64,000 nt of DNA from JAHQVI01 sp050330195 (GCA_050330195.1 JBHJOB010000032.1:21776-85775); one strand, 5' to 3'; numbered from the stretch's first letter, positions 16,732 to 27,843 are shown. Made by a program: numbers and translations. Notes: a model not told the origin generated them from the sequence alone.

Positions 16732-17675
16732 GCACGGCGGAACAGCTAGGCCCGGCATTGGCGCCCATCCCGACACCCTGTATCGGCGTCTGCGAACTCG
16801 ACGAAGCGAGCGGCCTGTGCAAAGGCTGCGTGCGCACCGGCGAAGAGGTTGCCGCTTGGCAGGAGGCGGGGCCGGACTACAAGCTGCGCGTCTGGGGCGA
16901 GTTGCCGCCGCGCCGGATCGCCGCCGGGATGAACGCCTACCGCCTGCCGTGGTCGGCCGACGACATCGCCGCCATGATCGAGCGAACCTTGCGACGCCGC
17001 TGGGGACGCTGGGTTCTGGGCGCGCCCGGCGCGAGCGCGAGTTTCGAGATCGGTGCGGACGAAGATTCCGACGTATTCAGCCGTGCCGATTGCGTGGAGG
17101 CGATAACCGCGCGCGGTGCGCTGCGTCTCATGAAGCACAAGAAGGCGATTGCGGTGGCGTTCGGTGAGAAGGCCGATGAATGCGGCCCGGATGCGATCGG
17201 ATTGATCCTGCCGCGCGGGCGTGTCGATCTGCCGGTTGCGGACAGCTTCACCTGTTGCGGCGCGGATGTTGCGGCGATCTGCGGCAGCTATCGGGGCGCC
17301 AGCCTGTATGATGTAGGATATGCGCCACGCCGCGCGAGCCGATTCTGTCTGCGTACGGATGATGTGGCGCTAGCCAGCCTGTTCGAGAAGGCGGAGAAGC
17401 AGCCTGGACTGGACGTCATCGATGCCGCCGACGCCGTCATTGACGAAGCGCGTGTGCACAGCATTGTCGAAACCGGGCTGGGACGCCTGGAAGTGTTTTC
17501 TCAGCCCTTGGCCGGCAGAGCCGGCGGGACTTGCGCGGAGCTTGCCAGCACCACGGCGGATACGTCGTTGGAATTACCGCACGGCTGGACGTTGCCTCAA
17601 GTCTTCGCGCCGTGCGCCCTGTTCTTCCCGCATAGCCGCAGGACCACAGGGGCGCTGCTCGACGGCCATTTCTAG
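16728..17675 (+). CDS. DUF1289-containing protein with unknown C-terminal region
   Basis: A 315-residue protein. Residues ~15-60 are a DUF1289 Cys motif (PCIGVCELDEASGLCKGC, then RTGEEVAAW), probably binding metal. The remaining ~250 residues are not recognised; they hold several Cys residues (for example FTCCGADVAAICGSY) and no membrane segment. It overlaps the cobW stop (ATGA) and ends directly before the cobN start, so it is firmly embedded in the B12 operon. A cobalt or corrin role is inference from context; no reaction can be assigned. Confidence 0.8.
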   Translation: MSTAEQLGPALAPIPTPCIGVCELDEASGLCKGCVRTGEEVAAWQEAGPDYKLRVWGELPPRRIAAGMNAYRLPWSADDIAAMIERTLRRRWGRWVLGAPGASASFEIGADEDSDVFSRADCVEAITARGALRLMKHKKAIAVAFGEKADECGPDAIGLILPRGRVDLPVADSFTCCGADVAAICGSYRGASLYDVGYAPRRASRFCLRTDDVALASLFEKAEKQPGLDVIDAADAVIDEARVHSIVETGLGRLEVFSQPLAGRAGGTCAELASTTADTSLELPHGWTLPQVFAPCALFFPHSRRTTGALLDGHF

Positions 17676-20600
17676 ATGCATCTGCTTGTCACGCAGTCCG
17701 GCACGATCGACGATGGTTCAGAGCCCCGCGACCTGTGCCAGAGACCCGGCGCTATCGTCGTTCTGTCATCCGCCGATAGCGAGCTGATGCTGCTCGCCGA
17801 CGCACAGGGGACGCTCGCTGCGTCGGGCGGCCAGCCTTCGCTTCGGCTCGCGAATCTTATGCAGCTCAAGCACAACTATTCCGTCGATCTTTATGCGGAG
17901 AAAACGCTGTCGGGCGCTCGCATCGTGGTGTTGCGGCTGCTCGGCGGCAAGAGCTACTGGCCTTACGGGCTGGAGCGGCTCACCGAGATGGCGCGGGAAG
18001 GCGCGTTCGAGCTGGTCGTGTTGCCCGGCGACGAACGCCGCGATCCCTTGCTCGAAGGTCTGTCCACGGTCGATGATGAAACGCGTGAGATGCTCTGGGC
18101 GTATCTTCGTGAAGGCGGGCCGGAGAATGCGCGCAGCTTTCTGGAAGCCCTGGCGGCTCGTCTCGATGGAATGGAGCCGCCGCCGTCCGCCCGTCCGCTG
18201 CTCAAGGCCGGACTGTACTGGACGAGCGAGACCGCGCCGTCCCAGGCCGGTATCCGGGAGCATTGGCGGGAAGACCAGCCGGTCGCTGCGTTGATCTTCT
18301 ATCGCGCGCTTGTCCAGTCCGGCGATCTCGCGGCCGCCGACGCGCTGATCAAGCAGCTTTCGCTTCGCGGCCTCAAAGTCCTGCCCATGTACGTCAGCAG
18401 TCTGCGCGACCCGTTTTCGCAAGAACTCATGCGCAATCTGTTCGACGAGGTGCGCCCCGACATTATCCTCAATAGCACAGCCTTCGCCGCGACGCTGGGC
18501 GGCAGCGAAATCGCGGCGGGCTCGCCCTTCGCCGGGCTCGACGCAATGGTTCTGCAAGTCGTGTTCTCCGGCGAAAGCGAGGAAAGCTGGGCCGGCGGCA
18601 CGCGGGGTCTCTCGCCGCATTTCATCGCCATGCATGTGGCCCTGCCGGAGGTCGATGGCCGGGTTCTGACGCGCGCGGTTTCCTTCAAGGCGGATCGCGG
18701 TTTTGACGAGGCGACGCAATATTACGTCACCCGCAGCGAACCGAAGCCGGACCGCGTGAGTTTCGTCGCGCGGCTCGCCGCGAACTGGGTGCGTCTGCGC
18801 CAGACCACGCCCCCTGAGCGCAAGATTGCGGTCATTCTCGCCAACTATCCGAACAGGGATTCGCGGCTGGCGAACGGCGTCGGTCTGGACACGCCGCAAA
18901 GCGCCATCGAAATTCTGACGGCGCTCAAGAGGCACGGCTATGACACCGGCGACATTCCGGCAAACGGCAATGCGCTGATCGGCGCGTTGCGCGAAGGGCC
19001 GACCAATTGGGCCCTGAACGGCCGGCGCATTGCCGAGATATTGCCGCTCAACCACTATATGGAGCATTTTGCCGCGCTGCCCGAAGCGGTGCGTTCTCAG
19101 GTCATCGAACGCTGGGGACCGCCGGAGGACGATCCGTTTTTCTCCGGCAGCGGCTTTGCCATCCCGGGGCTCGCCTTCGGCAATATCTTCGCCGGCATCC
19201 AGCCCGCGCGCGGCTACAATATCGACCCGAAAGGCAGCTACCACGATCCCGCGCTCGTGCCGCCGCACGGCTATTTCGCTTTCTATATCTGGCTGCGCGA
19301 GGAATTTGGCGCGCACGCCGCCATCCACCTCGGCAAACACGGCAATCTGGAATGGCTGCCCGGCAAGGCGCTGGCGCTGTCGGAGGAATGCTATCCCGAA
19401 GCCGTGCTCGGACCCCTGCCAAATATTTACCCGTTCATCGTCAACGATCCCGGCGAGGGCGCTCAGGCCAAACGCCGGACTAGCGCCGTCATCATCGACC
19501 ACATGACACCGCCCATGACACGCGCCGAGACCTATGGCGAGTTGAAGGAACTTGAGGCGCTCGTCGATGAATATTTCGAGGCGGCAAGCGTGGACGAGGC
19601 GCGCAGGCGGCATCTGGCGGGCGAGATCCTTGCGACGACAGCGCGGCTCGGGCTCGACAAGGATTGCGGTATCGACCCCGGTGCGGCGCAGGAAGACGCT
19701 CTCGCCGCACTCGACAATCATCTGTGCGAGTTGAAGGAGATGCAGATCCGCGACGGCCTGCATGTTTTTGGGCGCTCGCCCGAAGGCGGACAGCGGACCG
19801 ATCTGCTGGTCGCGCTGGCGCGCGTTCCGCGCGGGGGCGAGAGTGCGGGGGACGCCTCGCTGATCCGTGCGTTGGCCGCCGATCTGGAGCTGGACGGATT
19901 CGATCCGCTCTCGGACAAGCTGGGAGAATCTTGGGCCGGGCCACCATCGGGCATTCTGGCCGAGTTGAGCGATGCGCCGTGGCGGACCAATGGCGACACA
20001 GTCGAGCGTCTGGAATTGCTGGCGCAGAAGCTGGTGGGCGAGACATTGGTCCTGCCCTATGCGTGGGAGCGCAGCCGCGCCGTGCTCGATGAGATCCGCA
20101 ACAATCTCGCGCCGAAAGTGGATGCGTCCGGCAAGGCGGAAATCGCCGGTCTGCTGACAGCGCTCAATGGCCGTTTCGTCGCTCCCGGTCCGTCGGGCGC
20201 TCCGACGCGCGGCCGTCCCGATGTCCTGCCCACGGGGCGCAATTTCTACTCGCTGGACAGCCGCACCCTGCCAACGCCCGCCGCCTGGGAGTTGGGCCGG
20301 AAATCGGCCGAACTCGTGATCCAGCGCTATGTGCAGGACAATGGCGAGTGGCCGCGCGCCCTTGCGCTGAGCGCCTGGGGGACCGCCAACATGCGCACCG
20401 GCGGCGACGATATCGCGCAGGCTCTGGCGCTGATGGGCGTCAAGCCGCTGTGGGAGCCGGCTTCGCGCCGCGTGACCGGCTTCGAGATCATTCCGCTTGC
20501 CAGGCTTGGCCGTCCGCGCGTGGATGTGACCTTCCGCGTCTCGGGGTTTTTCCGCGATGCGTTCCCCGCGCAGATCGACCTGCTCGACAGTGCCGTCCGC

Positions 20601-21425
20601 GCCGTCGCCGGTCTCGACGAGCCGGAAGGCGAAAATCCGCTGGCTGAGAATGCCGCGCGCGAGGCCGCAAGGCTTGCCGCCGATGGCGCGCCGCCGGAGA
20701 CCGCGATGCGCATCGCCAATGCCCGCATTTTCGGGTCGAAACCTGGCGCTTACGGCGCGGGGTTGCAGACGCTGATCGACGAAGGGCTTTGGCAAAGCGA
20801 AGCCGATTTCGCCGAAAGCTATCTGCAATGGGGCCAGTATGCGTATGGTGCGGGGCTGGGGGGACGCCCTGAACGCGATGCTCTTGAGCGCCGCCTGACC
20901 GGACTTGACGCCATTCTTCACAATCAGGACAATCGCGAGCACGACATTCTGGACAGCGACGATTATTATCAGTTCGAGGGCGGACTGGCGGCGTCGGTGA
21001 AGACGCTGAAAGGCAAGCCGGTGCGCGTCTATCACAACGACCATTCGCGGCCCGAGCGTCCGGTGGTGCGCGCGCTGGAGGAAGAGATCGGCCGTGTCGT
21101 GCGCGCCCGCGCCGCAAATCCGAAATGGATCACGGGCATCATGCGTCACGGCTACAAGGGCGCGTTCGAGATTGCGGCGACGGTCGACTATCTCTTCGCC
21201 TTCGCGGCGACGACCGACGCGGTCGGCGATCATCATTTCGAAGCGCTTTATGACGCCTATATCGCGGACGAGACGGTGCGGGATTTTCTGGCCGCCAACA
21301 ATGACGCGGCGCTCGCCGACATTGCATCCCGGTTCCGCGAGGCGATCGAGCGCGGCATGTGGCGTCCGCAATCCAATTCCGCCGCGCCTATGTTGAACGC
21401 CATCCTCGAAGGGGGCAAGGCATGA
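17676..21425 (+). CDS. cobN: Cobaltochelatase subunit CobN
   Basis: Large subunit of the ATP-dependent aerobic cobaltochelatase (with CobS/CobT-type AAA subunits encoded elsewhere), inserting cobalt into hydrogenobyrinic acid a,c-diamide. At 1249 residues it matches the CobN/BchH/ChlH family. Conserved stretches include AAIHLGKHGNLEWLPGKALALS, DPKGSYHDPALVPPHGY and the C-terminal MRHGYKGAFEIAATVDYLFAFAATT. The ATG follows the previous stop with no gap. The magnesium-chelatase paralogue BchH is less likely, given the B12 context and CobN-type motifs. Use of CobN implies the aerobic B12 pathway. Confidence 0.95.
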   Translation: MHLLVTQSGTIDDGSEPRDLCQRPGAIVVLSSADSELMLLADAQGTLAASGGQPSLRLANLMQLKHNYSVDLYAEKTLSGARIVVLRLLGGKSYWPYGLERLTEMAREGAFELVVLPGDERRDPLLEGLSTVDDETREMLWAYLREGGPENARSFLEALAARLDGMEPPPSARPLLKAGLYWTSETAPSQAGIREHWREDQPVAALIFYRALVQSGDLAAADALIKQLSLRGLKVLPMYVSSLRDPFSQELMRNLFDEVRPDIILNSTAFAATLGGSEIAAGSPFAGLDAMVLQVVFSGESEESWAGGTRGLSPHFIAMHVALPEVDGRVLTRAVSFKADRGFDEATQYYVTRSEPKPDRVSFVARLAANWVRLRQTTPPERKIAVILANYPNRDSRLANGVGLDTPQSAIEILTALKRHGYDTGDIPANGNALIGALREGPTNWALNGRRIAEILPLNHYMEHFAALPEAVRSQVIERWGPPEDDPFFSGSGFAIPGLAFGNIFAGIQPARGYNIDPKGSYHDPALVPPHGYFAFYIWLREEFGAHAAIHLGKHGNLEWLPGKALALSEECYPEAVLGPLPNIYPFIVNDPGEGAQAKRRTSAVIIDHMTPPMTRAETYGELKELEALVDEYFEAASVDEARRRHLAGEILATTARLGLDKDCGIDPGAAQEDALAALDNHLCELKEMQIRDGLHVFGRSPEGGQRTDLLVALARVPRGGESAGDASLIRALAADLELDGFDPLSDKLGESWAGPPSGILAELSDAPWRTNGDTVERLELLAQKLVGETLVLPYAWERSRAVLDEIRNNLAPKVDASGKAEIAGLLTALNGRFVAPGPSGAPTRGRPDVLPTGRNFYSLDSRTLPTPAAWELGRKSAELVIQRYVQDNGEWPRALALSAWGTANMRTGGDDIAQALALMGVKPLWEPASRRVTGFEIIPLARLGRPRVDVTFRVSGFFRDAFPAQIDLLDSAVRAVAGLDEPEGENPLAENAAREAARLAADGAPPETAMRIANARIFGSKPGAYGAGLQTLIDEGLWQSEADFAESYLQWGQYAYGAGLGGRPERDALERRLTGLDAILHNQDNREHDILDSDDYYQFEGGLAASVKTLKGKPVRVYHNDHSRPERPVVRALEEEIGRVVRARAANPKWITGIMRHGYKGAFEIAATVDYLFAFAATTDAVGDHHFEALYDAYIADETVRDFLAANNDAALADIASRFREAIERGMWRPQSNSAAPMLNAILEGGKA

Positions 21426-21745
21426 TGCGGGCCTTGTTCATCAGCGGTCGGTCGCGGGCGCGCGGGCCGACAGCGGCGCAGATCGTCGCGCAATGGAAGA
21501 ATGTGCGCGCAGACTGCGCCGGGATCGCCAGCGACGCCGATGATCAGCTCTCGCTGGAACAGCTTGACTGGGCCGATATCATCTTCGTGATGGAGCCGCG
21601 CCAGAAAACGGTTGTCACGTCGAAATTTCCCGACTCATTGCGCGGTAAACGGATGATAAATCTCGATGTCGGCGATCTTTACAGCTTCATGGAACCAGAG
21701 CTTGTCGAGATCCTGACGAGAAAACTCAAGCCCCACTTCACATGA
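21422..21745 (+). CDS. Phosphotyrosine-phosphatase-like protein (COG4551 type), nucleophile missing
   Basis: A 107-residue protein resembling small predicted tyrosine phosphatases of the low-molecular-weight family. The N-terminal loop expected as C-x5-R reads S-G-R-S-R-A-R (MMRALFISGRSRARGPTA), so Ser replaces the catalytic Cys. The LDWADIIFVMEPRQ segment matches the family's central part. ATG 21422 overlaps the cobN stop (ATGA), so the gene is coupled within the B12 operon. It is probably not an active Cys-dependent phosphatase; it may bind a phosphorylated ligand. Function unknown. Confidence 0.78.
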   Translation: MMRALFISGRSRARGPTAAQIVAQWKNVRADCAGIASDADDQLSLEQLDWADIIFVMEPRQKTVVTSKFPDSLRGKRMINLDVGDLYSFMEPELVEILTRKLKPHFT

Positions 21746-21766
21746 GATGTTTGAAGGGAGACCGGG

Positions 21767-22387
21767 ATGACCGAGGACACATTGCCTGACAGTGAGCGCC
21801 ACAACGCCAAGATGGCGAAGAAGAAGGCCGCCCGCGACAAGATCATGACGACCAAGACCGAGGAGCGCGGTCTCGTCATCGTCCATACGGGCAAGGGCAA
21901 GGGCAAGTCCTCGGCGGCGTTCGGCATGGTGTTCCGTGCGATAGCTCACCGGATGCCCTGCGCCGTTGTCCAGTTCATCAAGGGCGGCATGGATACCGGG
22001 GAACGCCGTCTGATTGCGGAGCATTTCTCCGATATCTGTCAGTTCCACACCATGGGCGAGGGCTTCACCTGGGAGACGCAGAATCGGGAGCGCGATGTCG
22101 AGATGGCGAGCGCGGCCTGGGAGAAGGGCAAGGAACTGATCCGCGATCCGGCTATCCGGCTGGTGCTGCTGGATGAGTTGAACATCGCGCTGCGCTACGA
22201 ATATATTCCGGTGGAGGAGGTGCTGCGCTTTCTTGCCGAGGAGAAGCCTGCCGACACGCATGTCATCATCACGGGGCGGAATGCGCCGGACGCATTGCTG
22301 GAAGCCGCCGATCTGGCGACGGAGATGACGCTCGTCAAGCATCCTTTCCGTTCCGGCGTGAAGGCGCAGCCGGGCATCGAGTTCTAG
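21767..22387 (+). CDS. cobO: Cob(I)yrinic acid a,c-diamide adenosyltransferase CobO
   Basis: CobA/CobO/BtuR-type corrinoid adenosyltransferase, transferring the adenosyl group of ATP to Co(I) corrin. The modified P-loop is HTGKGKGKSSAAFG near residues 43-56, and VVQFIKGG and LVLLDELNIALRY are conserved. Length of 206 residues is standard. It starts 21 bases after the preceding gene and ends 4 bases before cobQ, so it is co-transcribed. Confidence 0.96.
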   Translation: MTEDTLPDSERHNAKMAKKKAARDKIMTTKTEERGLVIVHTGKGKGKSSAAFGMVFRAIAHRMPCAVVQFIKGGMDTGERRLIAEHFSDICQFHTMGEGFTWETQNRERDVEMASAAWEKGKELIRDPAIRLVLLDELNIALRYEYIPVEEVLRFLAEEKPADTHVIITGRNAPDALLEAADLATEMTLVKHPFRSGVKAQPGIEF

Positions 22388-22391
22388 TTGC

Positions 22392-23888
22392 GTGCCGCGC
22401 CATATAGGAAATGTGCCCGCCATCATGGTGCAGGGCACAGGCTCCAATGTCGGCAAGTCGCTGATCGTGGCGGGGCTTTGCCGGGAATTCGCGCGGCGCG
22501 GGCTGGCGGTGCGTCCATTCAAGCCACAGAACATGTCGAACAATGCCGCTGCGACCCCGGATGGCGGCGAGATCGGACGGGCGCAGGCGCTTCAGGCGCA
22601 GGCGGCAGGCGTACCGCTCAGTGTGCATATGAACCCGGTGCTGCTGAAACCGGAGGCCGACCGCCAAAGCCAGATCATCGTTCAGGGCAAGCGCGCCGGG
22701 CGGATGCGCGCGAGAGAGTTCGGACAGCGCAAGGCGGAACTGCTGCCGCGCGTGCTGGAGAGTTTCGGAATCATCTCGCACGGGGCCGATCTGGTGATTG
22801 TCGAAGGGGCGGGCAGTCCGGCCGAGGTCAATCTGCGTGCGGGCGACATCGCCAATATGGGCTTTGCGGAGGCGGCGGATGTGCCGGTCATACTGGTGGG
22901 CGATATCGACAGGGGCGGTGTGATCGCAAGCCTCGTCGGTACGCATGTGCTGATCAGCGAGGCTGAACGCGCGCGGATCAAGGGTTTTCTCGTCAACAAG
23001 TTTCGCGGCGATGTTTCCTTGTTTGCCGATGGAGAGCGGCTGATTGCGGAGCGGACAGGCTGGCCGAGCCTTGGAGTGCTTCCGTTTTTTGGCGAGGCAA
23101 ATCGTCTACCTGCGGAGGACTCCGTCGATATTGGCTCAAGCAATAGCAGCAACGCGGCGGGCGGCTGGGCGTTAAAGATCGTCGTCCCGGTCATCTCGCG
23201 CATTGCCAATTTCGACGATCTAGACCCGCTGAAGCTGGAGTCCGGCGTCTCGATCCAGTTCGCAGAACCGGGCAGACCGCTGCCGCGCGATGCCGATCTG
23301 ATCTTTCTCCCCGGATCGAAGTCCACAATCGACGATCTCGCGGGTATCCGGCGTGAAGGCTGGGATATCGACATTGCCGCACATGTCCGCGCCGGCGGCG
23401 CTGTCGTGGGAATTTGCGGCGGCTATCAGATGCTGGGGCAGAGCGTTGCCGATCCGGACGGCGTGGAGGGGACGCCGGGCGTGCATCCGGGGCTTGCGCT
23501 GCTGGATGTCGAGACCGTCCTCGCCGGGGACAAGCGCGTGCGTCCGGTCGCGGGAAGCGAAGTGGCGTCCGGCCTCCCTGTTTCAGGATATGAGATTCAT
23601 CTTGGGCGAACGAGCGGCGCAGGCACGCAGCGCCCGTGGCTGAATATCGAAGGTGAACGCGACGGCGCGCTTAGCGCGGATGGCCGGATCATGGGAAGCT
23701 ACGTTCACGGATTGTTTCAGAGCGACGCATTCCGGCGGGCATTCGTTGAACGGCTTGGCGCGCCCGCGGATGCCCGACTCAGCTATGGCAATGTCATCGA
23801 AACAACGCTCGACCAGCTTGCCGATCATCTGGAGATGCATCTGGATGTTGACCGAATTCTGGATATCGCCAGAAGCCGCAAGAGCTGA
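22392..23888 (+). CDS. cobQ: Cobyric acid synthase CobQ
   Basis: Glutamine-dependent amidotransferase that amidates four carboxyl groups of adenosylcobyrinic a,c-diamide. The N-terminal dethiobiotin-synthetase-like domain contains MVQGTGSNVGKSLIVAGLCR. The C-terminal class I glutaminase domain has the nucleophile in GGAVVGICGGYQMLG (Cys near residue 340). Length is 498 residues. The start is GTG at 22392, four bases after the cobO stop. It is the last gene of the riboswitch operon and faces the convergent dpp operon. Confidence 0.95.
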   Translation: MPRHIGNVPAIMVQGTGSNVGKSLIVAGLCREFARRGLAVRPFKPQNMSNNAAATPDGGEIGRAQALQAQAAGVPLSVHMNPVLLKPEADRQSQIIVQGKRAGRMRAREFGQRKAELLPRVLESFGIISHGADLVIVEGAGSPAEVNLRAGDIANMGFAEAADVPVILVGDIDRGGVIASLVGTHVLISEAERARIKGFLVNKFRGDVSLFADGERLIAERTGWPSLGVLPFFGEANRLPAEDSVDIGSSNSSNAAGGWALKIVVPVISRIANFDDLDPLKLESGVSIQFAEPGRPLPRDADLIFLPGSKSTIDDLAGIRREGWDIDIAAHVRAGGAVVGICGGYQMLGQSVADPDGVEGTPGVHPGLALLDVETVLAGDKRVRPVAGSEVASGLPVSGYEIHLGRTSGAGTQRPWLNIEGERDGALSADGRIMGSYVHGLFQSDAFRRAFVERLGAPADARLSYGNVIETTLDQLADHLEMHLDVDRILDIARSRKS

Positions 23889-23899
23889 AGCGGGGCCGT

Positions 23900-24906
<1,007 letters not shown>

Positions 24907-24910
<4 letters not shown>

Positions 24911-25905
24911 TGTGCCGCCTCCAGTGAAGGGTGGCCTTGCGGAATACCGTCCGCCAGCGGATAGTGGCAGAGCGCCAGTCCCAGCTGCCTTGACGCCTGG
25001 CGCGGCTCGACGGTGGTGCAATGATCCGTCGCGAAACGGCAGCGCGGCGAGAAGAGGCATCCCTTCGGGCGGTCGAAAATGCCAGGGACGACACCGGGGA
25101 TGGAGGGAAGTTCACCTTCCTCCGCGCGCTCGGGCAATGCCGCCAGCAGCGCCGCAGTATACGGATGGTGCGGATCGGCGAAGAGTTCGGCGACCGTCTG
25201 CTCCTCGACCTTCTGTCCGGCATAGTGGACGGAAACGCGCTGCGCCGTTTCCGCGACGACGCCCATATCGTGGGTGACGAGGACGAGACCCATGCCGGTG
25301 TCCTGTTGCAGTTTCATCAGCAGATCGAGAATCTGGGCCTGGATGGTGACATCGAGCGCGGTTGTCGGCTCATCTGCGATCAGCAGTTTTGGATTGCAGG
25401 CGATCGCGATCGCGATCATCACGCGTTGGTTCATGCCGCCGGAAAGCTGATGCGGGAATGCGCCGAGCCGCTTTTCCGGGGCGGGGATGCCGACCTGATC
25501 GAGCAGCTCGACCGCTCGCCGCTTTCGTTCAGACCGGTTCATGTCGGTGTGAATCTTGAGGATTTCGGTGAGCTGAAAGCCGACCGTGAAGCACGGGTTG
25601 AGGCTCGACATCGGTTCCTGAAAGATCATGGAGATCTGTTCGCCCATGATCTGCCGCCTGCGCCGGGACGAGATCGTGAGCAGGTCGAGGCCGTTGAAGT
25701 GGAGCCGGTCGGCGGTGACCTTAGCCGTCACAGGCAGGAGGCCCATTACCGCCAGCATGGAGACGGATTTGCCGGAACCGGACTCGCCCACGATGGCCAG
25801 AACGTCGCGTGGCTCAACGCTCAGCGAGACGCCGTCCACCGCGCGGAACGCTCCGGTTGACGTGGCGAATTCAACGGTGAGATTTTCGATGTCCAGAAGC
25901 GCCAT
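24907..25905 (-). CDS. dppD: Dipeptide ABC transporter ATPase DppD
   Basis: First ATPase of the Dpp importer, 332 residues. Walker A is GESGSGKSV near residue 41, the signature region is LSGGMNQRVMIAIAI, and Walker B is LLIADEPTTALD. The C-terminal cysteine cluster CLFSPRCRFATDHC is also present. ATG 25905 matches the family start MALLDIENLTVEF. It forms a heterodimer with DppF below the DppBC permease. Confidence 0.94.
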
Positions 25906-25907
25906 GG

Positions 25908-26825
25908 CTACGACCTCTTGAGCTTCGGGTCGAGCGCGTCGCGCAGGCCGTCGCCCATGAGATTGATCGCAAGCACGACGATGAGAATGGCAAGACCGGG
26001 CAGCGTGACCACCCACCAGGCGCGCAGGATGAATTCGCGCGCCTCGGCCAGCATCGTGCCCCATTCCGGCGCGGGCGGTTGCGCGCCCATGCCGAGAAAG
26101 CCGAGCGCGGCGGCATCGAGGATCGCTGTCGAGAAGGACAAGGCGGCCTGCACGATGAGCGGCGCGAGGCAGTTGGGCAGGATGGTTACGCCCATCAGGC
26201 GAAACGGCCCGACGCCGGACACGCGGGCGGCGGTCACATAGTCCTTGCTCTTTTCGCCCATGACGGCTGCGCGTGTCAGCCGAACGTAATGCGGCTGTTG
26301 TACCACGGCGATGGCGATCATGGCGTTGGTCAGGCTCGGTCCGAGAACCGCGACCAGCGAAAGCGCCAGCAACAGGCTCGGGAAGGCGAGGATGATGTCC
26401 ATCACCCGCACGATCAACGTGTCAAGGATGCCGCCCACGAACCCGGCGAGCAGCCCGATCAGCACGCCCACGAACATTGCCCCGGAGACCACGATACAGC
26501 CGACGAACAGCGAATAGCGCGCGCCGTGAATGAGGCGCGAGAGCATGTCGCGGCCGACCGCGTCGGTGCCGAGCAGAAAGCGGGGATCGCCGCCGTCCTG
26601 CCAGACCGGCGGAACGAGCAGCGCGTCGCGGAATTGCTGCGCCGGTCCGAAAGGTGCGATGACATCGGCGAACAGGGCGAGAAAACAGACGAACAGAAAC
26701 ACGTAGAGCCCGATGACAGCCCCGGTATTGTCGCGGAAATAGTACCAGAATTCGGAAAACGCCGCGCGGACGCCGGTGGGGCGCTGGTCGGGAGCGGCGG
26801 GATCGAGAAGCGCGTCGTTGCTCAT
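25908..26825 (-). CDS. dppC: Dipeptide ABC transporter permease DppC
   Basis: Inner-membrane permease of 305 residues with about six helices. The binding-protein-dependent EAA-like loop reads AARVSGVGPFRLMGVTILPN. ATG 26825 is used; an upstream in-frame ATG (26879) would extend into dppB. It lies 2 bases before dppD and 7 bases after dppB. Confidence 0.93.
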   Translation of the reverse strand: MSNDALLDPAAPDQRPTGVRAAFSEFWYYFRDNTGAVIGLYVFLFVCFLALFADVIAPFGPAQQFRDALLVPPVWQDGGDPRFLLGTDAVGRDMLSRLIHGARYSLFVGCIVVSGAMFVGVLIGLLAGFVGGILDTLIVRVMDIILAFPSLLLALSLVAVLGPSLTNAMIAIAVVQQPHYVRLTRAAVMGEKSKDYVTAARVSGVGPFRLMGVTILPNCLAPLIVQAALSFSTAILDAAALGFLGMGAQPPAPEWGTMLAEAREFILRAWWVVTLPGLAILIVVLAINLMGDGLRDALDPKLKRS

Positions 26826-26832
26826 GGCTGGC

Positions 26833-27843
26833 TCACCCCGTATGCCTGATGCGCGGATTGATGAAGCCGTAAAGCACATCGACGATGAGATTGACGACCA
26901 TGACCATGCAGGCGATCAGCAGAAGGCCGCCCTGCACGGAAGGGTAGTCCCGCCGGAAGATCGAATCCACCATCCATTTGCCGATGCCCGGCCAGGAAAA
27001 GATCGTTTCGGTCAGGATCGCGCCGCCCAGCAGCACGCCGGTTTGCAACCCGATCGTCGTCACGACGGGAATGAGCGCATTGCGTAGCGCGTGAACTCCG
27101 ACGACGCGCGCCATCGACATGCCCTTGGCGCGCGCGGTGCGGACGTAATCCTCGCCAAGCACTTCGAGCATGGCCGAGCGCGTCTGGCGCGCGATGACGG
27201 CGAGCGGAATCGTGCCGAGCACGATGGTCGGCAGGATCAGGTGCGACAGGGCGGATTGGAATGCGCCTTTCTGTCCGGACATAAGGCTGTCGATCAGCAT
27301 GAAACCGGTGCCGGACGGGAAGTAATAGACGAACGAAATGCGCCCGGAGACCGGAGTCCAGCCAAGGATGCCGGAGAACAGAATGATGAGCAGGAGCCCC
27401 CACCAGAAGATCGGCATCGAATAGCCGACCAGAGCCGCGCCCATGATCGACTGATCGAACCAGGAACCGCGCCGCGTCGCCGCGAACACGCCGGCGGGGA
27501 TGCCGAGAATGAGGGCGAACAGGATGGCGCAGACCGAAAGTTCGAGCGTCGCCGGAAACAGCGTGAAGAATTCGTCGAAGACCGGTCGCTTGGTAACGAC
27601 CGACTGGCCGAGGTCGCCGGTCAGGGCGGAGGTCAGGAAATCGAAATATTGCACAAGGATGGGGCGGTCATAGCCGAGCTCCTGCATCAATTGCGCATGG
27701 CGTTCCGGCGAGACGCCGCGCTCTCCGGCCATGAGCAGCACGGGATCGCCGGGAAGGAGGCGGATAAAGGCGAAGGCCGCAATGGTGATCCCGATGAAGG
27801 TCGGGATGATCAGGCCAATGCGGCGCAGGATGAAGGGAAGCAT
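26833..27843 (-). CDS. dppB: Dipeptide ABC transporter permease DppB
   Basis: Inner-membrane permease of 336 residues, starting MLPFILRRIGLIIPTFIGI, the usual DppB N-terminus. Several hydrophobic helices follow, and the EAA-type loop is RTARAKGMSMARVVGVHALRN. Paired with DppC as the translocation channel. It follows dppA after a 128-base gap with a perfect 12-base hairpin. Confidence 0.94.
   Translation of the reverse strand: MLPFILRRIGLIIPTFIGITIAAFAFIRLLPGDPVLLMAGERGVSPERHAQLMQELGYDRPILVQYFDFLTSALTGDLGQSVVTKRPVFDEFFTLFPATLELSVCAILFALILGIPAGVFAATRRGSWFDQSIMGAALVGYSMPIFWWGLLLIILFSGILGWTPVSGRISFVYYFPSGTGFMLIDSLMSGQKGAFQSALSHLILPTIVLGTIPLAVIARQTRSAMLEVLGEDYVRTARAKGMSMARVVGVHALRNALIPVVTTIGLQTGVLLGGAILTETIFSWPGIGKWMVDSIFRRDYPSVQGGLLLIACMVMVVNLIVDVLYGFINPRIRHTG

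Noticed and set aside
17766..21371. Very long open frame (about 1200 codons) on the minus strand opposite cobN
   Set aside because: It mirrors codon periodicity of GC-rich cobN, is Arg/Ala/Gly-rich without recognisable domains, and cobN is unmistakable on the other strand.
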